A stretch of 20,084 nt of DNA from JBJXHC01 sp046160825 (lineage in GTDB: Bacteria; Bacteroidota; Ignavibacteria; UBA10030; UBA6906), in assembly GCA_046160825.1 (NCBI GenBank), contig JBJXHC010000010.1, positions 1-20,084 on the forward strand, written 5' to 3'. The notes beneath the pieces were generated by a model. The model had not been told where the DNA came from and ran no database searches. It worked only from the letters and a program-made list of their open reading frames with translations. A program made the position numbers and the translations under genes. This document shows positions 14,377 through 20,084 of the stretch, in pieces (position 1 is the first letter of the stretch; each line of letters begins with the position of its first letter).

Positions 14377-14862
14377 ATGACTCTGAAGAGAAAAATAGAT
14401 CCGATTGCGCAATTTATGCAGGAGCACGACGATGCTCTTGTGCATCTTGCCTCGCTGAATAAGTACTCGAAGGCGCTTGCGGAAACCGGCTTTTCGCACG
14501 ATGCGTACAAGCGCATTCTCTCTGCCGTCGAGTTTATCGAGGATGAAGTAAGCGTTCACAATAAGAGCGAAGAGGAAGCACTCTTTCCGGTACTTGAGCG
14601 GTACGTTGAGGGGCCGACAAAACTCATGCGCAAGGACCACAAAGTCCTGAAGAAGGAGTTTCTCCGACTACGAAGAGCAGTGAATAAGGTTGGGAAACGA
14701 AAAGACGATCCCCAGGCAGCAAAAGAACTTGCAGAGATTTCAAAATCCATTGTACAGTTGTTCGTCAACCATATTCATAAAGAAAACCATATTCTGTTTC
14801 CACTTGTTCAGAAATTCCTTACCAAGGATGCTCTTCGTGAGGTTGCGAGAAGAATGTTGTAG
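14377..14862 (+). CDS. Hemerythrin-like (HHE domain) protein
   Basis: This 161-residue four-helix protein has the ligands of a non-haem diiron site in order: His17 (EHDDAL), His61 and Glu65 (HNKSEEEALFP), His88 (DHKVLKKE), His132 and Glu136 (HIHKENHILFP). Both HxxxE pairs are intact, so a working diiron centre is likely. Members sense or bind oxygen or nitric oxide, or, as in RIC/YtfE proteins, help repair iron-sulfur clusters under nitrosative stress. Which role applies here is not visible. It would be cytosolic, since no signal peptide is seen. The gene starts 12 bases after the small protein upstream and ends 9 bases before the sugar dehydrogenase. Confidence 0.9.
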   Translation: MTLKRKIDPIAQFMQEHDDALVHLASLNKYSKALAETGFSHDAYKRILSAVEFIEDEVSVHNKSEEEALFPVLERYVEGPTKLMRKDHKVLKKEFLRLRRAVNKVGKRKDDPQAAKELAEISKSIVQLFVNHIHKENHILFPLVQKFLTKDALREVARRML

Positions 14863-14871
14863 GCCTTAGAC

Positions 14872-16038
14872 ATGACAATGCGCGTACACCTACTCACAAG
14901 AACTCCCCGCCTCATTTCCCGCCTGCTGCTTGTTACCTTCTTGATTGTTTCATCTGGCTGTGCTCAAACCCAGGAAGTTCCCCACGGAGCATTTGTTACC
15001 AGTGACGGCGTTGGCTTCAGGGTTGAGGTTGTCGCCCGGGGTTTGCAGGTTCCATGGTCGCTTGCGTTTGCTGGAGATGATCTCTATTTCACAGAACGTC
15101 GTGGTACCCTCAATGTTCTCCGAAAAAACTCCAAGTCAGCCACCTTGATTGCAAGCATATCCGATGTGCGGGCGACCGGAGAAGGGGGCTTGATGGGTTT
15201 GGCATTTCACCCTGATTTCACATCCAATCGACTTGTCTATCTCAGTTATACGTATAACTCTAATGGTCATACTCTTAATAAAGTTATGCGTTATGTTTTT
15301 GGTGATTCCGGACTAAGTCGTCCTCTGGTGGTTGTTGATGGAATTCCAGGTGCAGGAGTTCACAATGGCAACCGGATAAAATTTGGACCGGATGGAAAAC
15401 TGTACATCACTACCGGCGATGCTGCCCAGCGGCAAATAGCTCAGGATATGAACAGCCTTGGAGGGAAAATACTCAGGGTCAACGACGATGGTTCAATACC
15501 GGCTGACAATCCTTTTCCCCGATCCAGGGTCTTCAGCGTTGGTCATAGAAATCCTCAAGGCATTGTTTGGGATCCCGTTTCCAAAACAATGTTCTCCGCG
15601 GAGCATGGCCCCTCGGGGTTTGACGGACCGGGTGGCGGCGACGAAATTAATCTCATCGAAGCAGGCAAGAACTATGGTTGGCCAATCGTTCATCATCAGC
15701 AATCCGAGTTTGGGATGATGGCACCATTGCTTGAATTTACCCCTGCGATTGCGCCTGGAGGGGTTGCCTTCGCATCGCCATCGGTGCTTCCGGGGTTCGA
15801 CAAGAACCTATTCATAGCAACGTTAAGAGGTGCGCATCTCCTGCGAGTGATCTTCAAGAAGAACTCAGTAACTGAAGTATCCCACACCGAATTGCTTCTT
15901 GAGGATGTCTATGGAAGGCTACGGGACGTCATCCTTGGCCCCGATGGTCACCTGTATTTTTGTACAAGTAACCGGGACGGAAGGGGTTCACCCAACAACG
16001 AGGATGACCGAATTCTCAGAATTATTCCGGTAGAATGA
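14872..16038 (+). CDS. PQQ-dependent sugar dehydrogenase family lipoprotein
   Basis: This 388-residue exported protein has a signal peptide (LISRLLLVTFLIVSS) ending in a lipobox-like SSGC at residues 27-30. It is probably lipid-anchored, although Ser replaces the usual aliphatic residue. The rest is a six-bladed propeller of the soluble aldose-dehydrogenase type. Motifs are GLQVPWSLAFAGDD, GGLMGLAFHPDF, GVHNGNRIKFGPDGKLYITT with the likely catalytic His, LGGKILRVNDDG, FSVGHRNPQGI and SAEHGPSGFDGPGGGDEIN. The family oxidises aldose sugars with pyrroloquinoline quinone outside the cytoplasm. No PQQ synthesis gene is in the window, so cofactor supply is unknown. ATG 14872 is used; ATG 14878 is equally possible. 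Confidence 0.93.
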   Translation: MTMRVHLLTRTPRLISRLLLVTFLIVSSGCAQTQEVPHGAFVTSDGVGFRVEVVARGLQVPWSLAFAGDDLYFTERRGTLNVLRKNSKSATLIASISDVRATGEGGLMGLAFHPDFTSNRLVYLSYTYNSNGHTLNKVMRYVFGDSGLSRPLVVVDGIPGAGVHNGNRIKFGPDGKLYITTGDAAQRQIAQDMNSLGGKILRVNDDGSIPADNPFPRSRVFSVGHRNPQGIVWDPVSKTMFSAEHGPSGFDGPGGGDEINLIEAGKNYGWPIVHHQQSEFGMMAPLLEFTPAIAPGGVAFASPSVLPGFDKNLFIATLRGAHLLRVIFKKNSVTEVSHTELLLEDVYGRLRDVILGPDGHLYFCTSNRDGRGSPNNEDDRILRIIPVE

Positions 16039-16091
16039 ACAATCGAGTTTCAAGATATTTCTCTATACTGTAAAGAGATAAGTAGTTTAAC

Positions 16092-17228
16092 ATGACTCCC
16101 AATCTTTCATTTGATCAGATTCTCAATCTTTTCCAATCCGTATTCAATCTCGGAAAGAATGAGCATTGGCTCACCATAATGGTTGACCTGCCTGATGCGA
16201 GAGTGCCTGATTCCCCGAGATGGAGAGATCGGCGAACAATTTCCGGGGAGTGGTTTGAAACCCTTGTCGGTCGGCTGGATGAAACGCCATTCTCATCGAT
16301 TGTGCTTTGCCTTTATCAAAACGTCGGTTCCAACAATAACGATCTGCCCGAGTCCTGCATCATCGCCGATGGTTTGCCGGAGTTTTCCCTCCTCCCAAAC
16401 GGCAGGTCGGACACAATTGCCTCGGTTCTGGCACAGTCGAGTGTCGTTGTTGCGCTAACGGAGTTTTCGGCAACGGCTCCATTGAAGATACTTGCACGGG
16501 AGCACAAATTCCGGGGGGCGACGATGCCGGGTTTTCTTAGGGAAATGATCCCAACTCTTTCGCTTGATTATGAGAAGGTCAACGCCCGGGTTCTGGAGTT
16601 CAAGCAGCGAATGGATGACGCTGAAGGTGTACGGATTGTCTTGACAGCGGAAGGAAAGAGCCACGAGTGTTTTTATGATCTGAGATTCCGAACGGGACAT
16701 GCGAGCGGCGGCCTGATGAGAGAGCCAGGGATAGTCGGGAACCTACCATCCGGCGAAGCATATATCGTGCCTTACGAGGGAGAACAAGCGAACGAACCAA
16801 GTCGGACAGAAGGTCAACTTGCAGTTCAATTCGGCGACGAGATTGTTGTCTACCATATTGAACGGAATCGTGCAACCAAGGTTCTGAGTCAAGGCAGGTT
16901 TTCTGATATCGAACGCTCAAAGCTTGACGATGAGCCAGCCTACGGAAATATCGCGGAGATTGGAATCGGTGTTCTCGGTGAATGGGGCGTAAAAGCAATA
17001 GGGAGCACACTCCTTGACGAGAAGTTAGGTCTTCATATTGCATTTGGGAGGAGTGAGCATTTCGGCGGCATCACGAGTCCGTCTTCGTTCAAGAATCCCA
17101 AGAACGTTATCCATATAGATCGTGTGTATGTTCCATCTGTACAGCCGTTAATTGCGGTGAGTCTGGTAGAGTTCTCATATCCAGCCTCATCCGAGAAAAT
17201 TATTATCAACGGCAAGTACGTAGTTTGA
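16092..17228 (+). CDS. M29-like metallopeptidase (aminopeptidase T-related)
   Basis: This 378-residue protein has an N-terminal half (1-180) that is hard to place. Its C-terminal half resembles peptidase family M29 (AmpS/AmpT, COG2309). LPSGEAYIVPYEGE gives Glu222, NIAEIGIGVL gives Glu289, GLHIAFGRSEHFGG gives His315, and HIDRVYV gives His341 and Asp343. The order and spacing match the two-metal ligands of that family; the active-site Tyr expected about 7 residues after the first His is not seen. It may be an aminopeptidase or a divergent non-peptidase relative. The gene stands 53 bases after the sugar dehydrogenase, and no clear promoter is recognised in the gap. Confidence 0.75.
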   Translation: MTPNLSFDQILNLFQSVFNLGKNEHWLTIMVDLPDARVPDSPRWRDRRTISGEWFETLVGRLDETPFSSIVLCLYQNVGSNNNDLPESCIIADGLPEFSLLPNGRSDTIASVLAQSSVVVALTEFSATAPLKILAREHKFRGATMPGFLREMIPTLSLDYEKVNARVLEFKQRMDDAEGVRIVLTAEGKSHECFYDLRFRTGHASGGLMREPGIVGNLPSGEAYIVPYEGEQANEPSRTEGQLAVQFGDEIVVYHIERNRATKVLSQGRFSDIERSKLDDEPAYGNIAEIGIGVLGEWGVKAIGSTLLDEKLGLHIAFGRSEHFGGITSPSSFKNPKNVIHIDRVYVPSVQPLIAVSLVEFSYPASSEKIIINGKYVV

Positions 17229-17299
17229 CCATGACGCGTTAATTGCTTTCTTTGAGTGAAGTTATCAGGGTTCATGTCAATTATTATCAGGATGTACTA

Positions 17300-17641
17300 T
17301 TGCGTCTTGCCCAACTGAAACAACTCAGCGATTCCATTGTTGCTCTCACCTGGGATGACGGTCACGATGGCCCCATCGCCACGACAGTTATTCGGGATTC
17401 GTGTCCTTGCGCTGAATGCAAAGGGGAGTCCGTTTTGTTTCAGAGTTACGTCCCGCCCGCGGCAGATAAGACGAAACCCGGACGATATAAAATCATAGGC
17501 GCTTCACCAATCGGCAGCTATGCGCTGAAGTTCTCCTGGGGTGATGGACACGATCTTGGATTATACACATGGGAGCATTTGCGCTCTCTTTGTGGATGCA
17601 GTGAGTGTGTAACTCGAAGAGGAGCGGACGGTACGCTCTAA
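17300..17641 (+). CDS. DUF971 protein (gamma-butyrobetaine hydroxylase N-terminal-like domain)
   Basis: The domain is clear: DSIVALTWDDGHDG, IRDSCPCAECKGE, IGSYALKFSWGDGHDLGLYTW and LRSLCGCSECVTR. The Cys pairs (CPCAEC and CGCSEC) suggest a zinc site. Similar domains occur alone in bacteria and at the N-terminus of gamma-butyrobetaine hydroxylase, and sometimes accompany iron-sulfur carrier proteins; the function alone is not known. The frame has no ATG or GTG. TTG at 17300 is chosen because AGGA (17289-17292) lies 7 bases upstream and it gives 113 residues, a normal length. TTG 17243 would give 132 residues. The next ATG (17644) follows 2 bases after the TAA. Confidence 0.82.
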   Translation: MRLAQLKQLSDSIVALTWDDGHDGPIATTVIRDSCPCAECKGESVLFQSYVPPAADKTKPGRYKIIGASPIGSYALKFSWGDGHDLGLYTWEHLRSLCGCSECVTRRGADGTL

Positions 17642-17643
17642 AT

Positions 17644-18147
17644 ATGGAAAAGAAAGCTCTGGAAAAGGCATTGCACGCGTTTCCTTATGGCTTGTATGTC
17701 GTCGGGTCGAGGAACGGAAAAAGCGTGAGCACCATTGTGGCAAATTGGGCGACCCAGGTTTCATTCAACCCGCCCCTGGTTGCCATTGCAATTGAAAATG
17801 ATTCTCAGATGAAGGACCATATCGACCAATCGGGCGTCTTCTCACTCAACATTCTGCCGGCGGGTGGGACGGAGACAGCGAAGGCGTTTGTTCGATCAAC
17901 GAAACCCATCGGCAACATGATTAACGGGCGTTCTTTTCATCTGTCACAACTTGGTACACCTTTCCTCGGGGATGCCAGCGCATCCATTGAGTGCAAGGTC
18001 ATCAACACAATGCCAACCGGAGATCACACCACGTACATCGGTGAAGCAGTGGATGCCATTCTGCATTTGGATGGAGACGCCCTCACGCTGAAGGAAACAG
18101 GATGGCGCTACCAGCGTTCACCGAAAACCAAACCGCCAACGAAATAG
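17644..18147 (+). CDS. Flavin reductase-like domain protein
   Basis: This is a 167-residue protein from the ATG at 17644, 2 bases after the DUF971 stop; a start at 17605 would overlap that gene. It has the split-barrel FMN-binding fold: FPYGLYVVGSRNGKSVSTIV, WATQVSFNPPLVAIAIENDS, FSLNILP, and the C-terminal IECKVINTMPTGDHTTYIGE, which holds the His typical of the family. Members are NAD(P)H:flavin oxidoreductases or FMN-binding electron carriers (for example rubredoxin or flavoredoxin partners). The specific partner is not apparent. It is cytosolic and part of a run ending at the terminator near 18900. Confidence 0.9.
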   Translation: MEKKALEKALHAFPYGLYVVGSRNGKSVSTIVANWATQVSFNPPLVAIAIENDSQMKDHIDQSGVFSLNILPAGGTETAKAFVRSTKPIGNMINGRSFHLSQLGTPFLGDASASIECKVINTMPTGDHTTYIGEAVDAILHLDGDALTLKETGWRYQRSPKTKPPTK

Positions 18148-18155
18148 AAGAACCC

Positions 18156-18341
18156 ATGGCAGCACTCGACACATTTCAGTCTTTCAACTCAGGTCTTACA
18201 GAGAGAGATCGACAGCGCATACAGGATCTGATGCGAACGAAGGCCGCAGAGCTCCTCGCTGCCCGGAGTGAGGATGCGCGCAAACGGATTGTTGAAGGAT
18301 ATCTCGACGAAGTGCATATCGTAACGAACAAGAGACAATAA
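18156..18341 (+). CDS. Small helical protein of unknown function, 61 residues
   Basis: The ATG at 18156 lies 8 bases after the flavin reductase stop. The product is charged and helical: GLTERDRQRIQDLMRTKAAE and EDARKRIVEGYLDEVHIV. It has no signal peptide or membrane segment, and no family is recognised. A longer start at 18102 would overlap the upstream gene. Coding is supported by its fit between two cotranscribed genes, spaced 8 and 15 bases, and by its normal composition. It may be an accessory protein of the flavin reductase or the DUF4920 protein, but there is no direct evidence. Confidence 0.65.
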   Translation: MAALDTFQSFNSGLTERDRQRIQDLMRTKAAELLAARSEDARKRIVEGYLDEVHIVTNKRQ

Positions 18342-18343
18342 CT

Positions 18344-18350
18344 AAGGAGA
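18344..18350 (+). promoter_or_regulatory. Strong ribosome-binding site of the DUF4920 gene
   Basis: AAGGAGA ends 6 bases before the ATG at 18357. It is one of the few near-consensus Shine-Dalgarno sites in the window and settles the start, which also gives a proper signal peptide. Confidence 0.75.
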
Positions 18351-18356
18351 ACCAAT

Positions 18357-18881
18357 ATGAAACGTACAGCGCTAGCGGCATTGCTTTTATTCCTGAACCT
18401 CTCACTAGTGTTTGGGGGAGAAGAATTCAAGAACCCGAAATCATACGGCGAGGCATCAAAGGACTCCCCGGTAATGACCATTGCGGAAATTCTCAAGGAT
18501 GGCGACAAATTCAATAAGCAATCCGTGACTATCGAGGGAACTGTTGCCGAAGTCTGTGAGAACAAAGGATGCTGGATGTTTGTGACTGACGGGAAGGAAA
18601 AGATTCGTGTAGACTTCAAGAACTATGGCTTCTTTGTTCCATGGGGGTCGGAAGGGAAACGTGTACGAGTAGAAGGGAAGGTCTACAAGAAAACAGTCGA
18701 CAAGAATGTTGCAAAACACTGGGCCGAAGATCAGAAATCACCTGAAGTCAAGCCGGAAGACATTACTGAGGATCAGGTGATGGTAATGCTGACCGCATTT
18801 GCCGTTACCATGGAAAACGGAACTGAACTGCCCGAAGAACAACAGGAAGTTGTGAGCGGCAAGAAATCAAAAGAGGAGTAG
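18357..18881 (+). CDS. Exported DUF4920 domain protein
   Basis: This 174-residue protein starts with a clear signal peptide (MKRTALAALLLFLNLSLVFG), cleaved near residue 20, so it acts in the periplasm or is secreted. The body has the DUF4920 pattern: KQSVTIEGTVAEVCENKGCW with two Cys, then MFVTDGKEKIRVDFKNYGFF and KRVRVEGKVYKK, a small beta-barrel of OB type. The C-terminal tail is rich in Glu and Lys. Function is unknown; the paired Cys in CENKGC may bind metal or form a disulfide. It is the last gene before the terminator at 18897-18929 and is probably cotranscribed with the flavin reductase and the 61-residue gene. Confidence 0.87.
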   Translation: MKRTALAALLLFLNLSLVFGGEEFKNPKSYGEASKDSPVMTIAEILKDGDKFNKQSVTIEGTVAEVCENKGCWMFVTDGKEKIRVDFKNYGFFVPWGSEGKRVRVEGKVYKKTVDKNVAKHWAEDQKSPEVKPEDITEDQVMVMLTAFAVTMENGTELPEEQQEVVSGKKSKEE

Positions 18882-18896
18882 GTTGGATTTGTATAG

Positions 18897-18929
18897 GGCC
18901 TGAGCACAACCGTGATCAGGCCTTTTTTT
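18897..18929 (+). terminator. Rho-independent terminator after the DUF4920 gene
   Basis: GGCCTGA (18897-18903) pairs with TCAGGCC (18916-18922). A G/A mismatch separates this from an inner CAC/GTG stem with a 4-base loop. Seven T residues follow (18923-18929). The T-run reaches into the stop codon (18928-18930) of the convergent peptidase gene. The minus direction has no T-run, so it mainly ends plus-strand transcripts. Confidence 0.93.
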
Positions 18930-20084
18930 ATTGTCTTTTCCCCATTACCGCTTTGAATGTCAACGGTGCTCCGTCTCGCTTGACAATAACCTCAACTTCG
19001 TCGCCCGCTTTTAATTCTCCCAAAATTCCCATGTAGTCATAGATGTTCAGTACGTTCTTGCCACTCATCTTCACAATAACGTCTCCGGGTTTGAGCCCGG
19101 CTTTCTCTGCCGGTCCGTTTGGACGCAAACCACCGATCTTCATACCATCGCTCGTCTCACCGTAATCCGGGACAACCCCCAGCGTCACTGCAAAACCACG
19201 CGAATCACCGCCGCCTCCGGCCATTGGCGCGGAAGTAGGTGTCCTGACAAATTCAGGACGACGCTCCATCGTTGAAAGATCAAGAGCCATTGCGTAAATC
19301 ATACGCGTTATTTTCTCCTGCCCTTCATAGTTCAACTTTTCCCAATCATCCGACGGCTTGTGATAGTCGTTGTGCGTTCCGGTGAAAAAGAATAATACAG
19401 GAATGTCTTTTCCGTAAAACTGAGCGTGGTCGCTCGGTCCGAACCCGTCCGGTACAGACTTGATGGTAAACGCTTCGGCACCCGCCGTATCTTTGTTATG
19501 CTTCTTGACAAAATCCGGCCAAACGGGAGATGAACCGGTACCATAGACCGTCAGTGAATTGTCCTTGAGCCTTCCGACCATGTCCATGTTCAGCATTGCA
19601 GTTGTTGATGTGATGGGAAGGGAGGGATGATTGACATAGTGTGCTGCGCCAAGCAGACCAAGTTCTTCTCCCGAGAATGCAACGAACACCATTGTCCTTC
19701 GGAGATGTGACCGCCCGGCACTCATGGCTTGCGCAAGTTCCATCAGTGCTGCAGTTCCCGAAGCATTATCATCAGCCCCGTTGTGAATCTCATGTGTATC
19801 AGGCATGAGTGAACCTGATCCTTCGCCGCCATAGCCCACGTGATCCATGTGTGCACCAATCACTACGACTTCATCTTTCATGCTTCCTTCGAGATAGCCA
19901 ACAATGTTGGAAGTCTTGGCCATTACTTTTTCGATCTCTGTGGACATCTCGATGTTGGCAGACGGAATCTCGAATGCAATCGACTCCTTCGTATCGTTGA
20001 TGGAATCCTGAATAGCGCGCAGCGACCGGCCTGTCGTTTTCAGCAAATTCTCAAGGGCGCTACGCCGCAAAGAGATTGCGGGTA
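18928..20084 (-). CDS. M28 family metallopeptidase with C-terminal PDZ domain, 5' end outside window
   Basis: The frame is open from the right edge to a TAA at 18928-18930. The first readable residues (PAISLRRSALENLL) match the lead-in to the M28 domain, so the true start lies beyond the window; a TTG at 20070 is just an internal Leu codon. Zinc ligands and catalytic residues of the aminopeptidase Y/S type are all visible: IGAHMDHVG, HNGADDNASGTAAL, AFSGEELGLLGA, LNMDMVG, and the final His in GTHNDYHKPSDDW. After a Gly-rich linker (PMAGGGGDSRGF) comes a PDZ domain with IGGLRPNGPAEKAGLKPGDVIV. The protein is probably an exported exopeptidase whose PDZ domain binds substrate or partner. It converges on the DUF4920 gene. 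Confidence 0.92.
   Translation of the reverse strand, partial: PAISLRRSALENLLKTTGRSLRAIQDSINDTKESIAFEIPSANIEMSTEIEKVMAKTSNIVGYLEGSMKDEVVVIGAHMDHVGYGGEGSGSLMPDTHEIHNGADDNASGTAALMELAQAMSAGRSHLRRTMVFVAFSGEELGLLGAAHYVNHPSLPITSTTAMLNMDMVGRLKDNSLTVYGTGSSPVWPDFVKKHNKDTAGAEAFTIKSVPDGFGPSDHAQFYGKDIPVLFFFTGTHNDYHKPSDDWEKLNYEGQEKITRMIYAMALDLSTMERRPEFVRTPTSAPMAGGGGDSRGFAVTLGVVPDYGETSDGMKIGGLRPNGPAEKAGLKPGDVIVKMSGKNVLNIYDYMGILGELKAGDEVEVIVKRDGAPLTFKAVMGKRQ

Noticed and set aside
16060..16078. Short inverted repeat TCTCT-N9-AGAGA before the M29-like gene
   Set aside because: Five-base arms with an A/T-rich loop and no T-run; too weak to call a terminator or operator.

Overview
The window looks like a chromosomal stretch of roughly 50% GC from a bacterium of the Bacteroidetes/Chlorobi/Ignavibacteria (FCB) assemblage. 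The best direct evidence is three promoter-like elements with the same geometry, TTG, exactly 20 bases, then TAnnTTTG or a one-base variant. This is the -33/-7 layout of FCB housekeeping promoters. Weak or absent Shine-Dalgarno sites at most genes, many ATGA stop/start overlaps, and families common in that assemblage (DUF4920, DUF971, M28 peptidase with PDZ) agree. Genus or species cannot be read from this window. No rRNA, tRNA, CRISPR array, insertion sequence or phage gene was seen, and no gap between genes exceeds 200 bases.

Region A (1-5575, minus strand) is a tightly packed operon read right to left: a winged-helix/nucleotidyltransferase-fold protein, a 56-residue exported Arg-rich protein, two tandem paralogous cobalamin-binding-type radical SAM enzymes, a class I methyltransferase, and a family-9 (heptosyltransferase-like) glycosyltransferase that runs off the left edge. 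Three junctions are 4-base ATGA overlaps and one is a 2-base gap. The product is unknown. This is the best candidate in the window for an undescribed pathway.

Region B (5657-10751, plus strand) is housekeeping. It starts at a divergent promoter pair and carries a membrane-anchored three-PASTA protein, ribulose-phosphate 3-epimerase and a terminator. Next come an Lrp/AsnC regulator with its own promoter and a candidate autoregulatory palindrome, glutamine synthetase, an enoyl-CoA hydratase family protein, and adenine phosphoribosyltransferase.

Region C (10832-12964) has a membrane-anchored Bcp-type peroxiredoxin converging by a few bases on an unrecognised 212-residue gene. After them comes a broken YbdK-type glutamate-cysteine ligase with a frameshift and a large internal deletion.

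Region D (12961-18929, plus strand) is a run of small accessory genes: zinc-ribbon Yip1-like membrane protein, minimal zincin, a small unrecognised protein, hemerythrin-like protein, PQQ-type sugar dehydrogenase lipoprotein, M29-like metallopeptidase, DUF971, flavin reductase-like protein, a 61-residue unknown, and an exported DUF4920 protein followed by a strong terminator. Converging on it is an M28 peptidase with a C-terminal PDZ domain (minus strand) that runs off the right edge.
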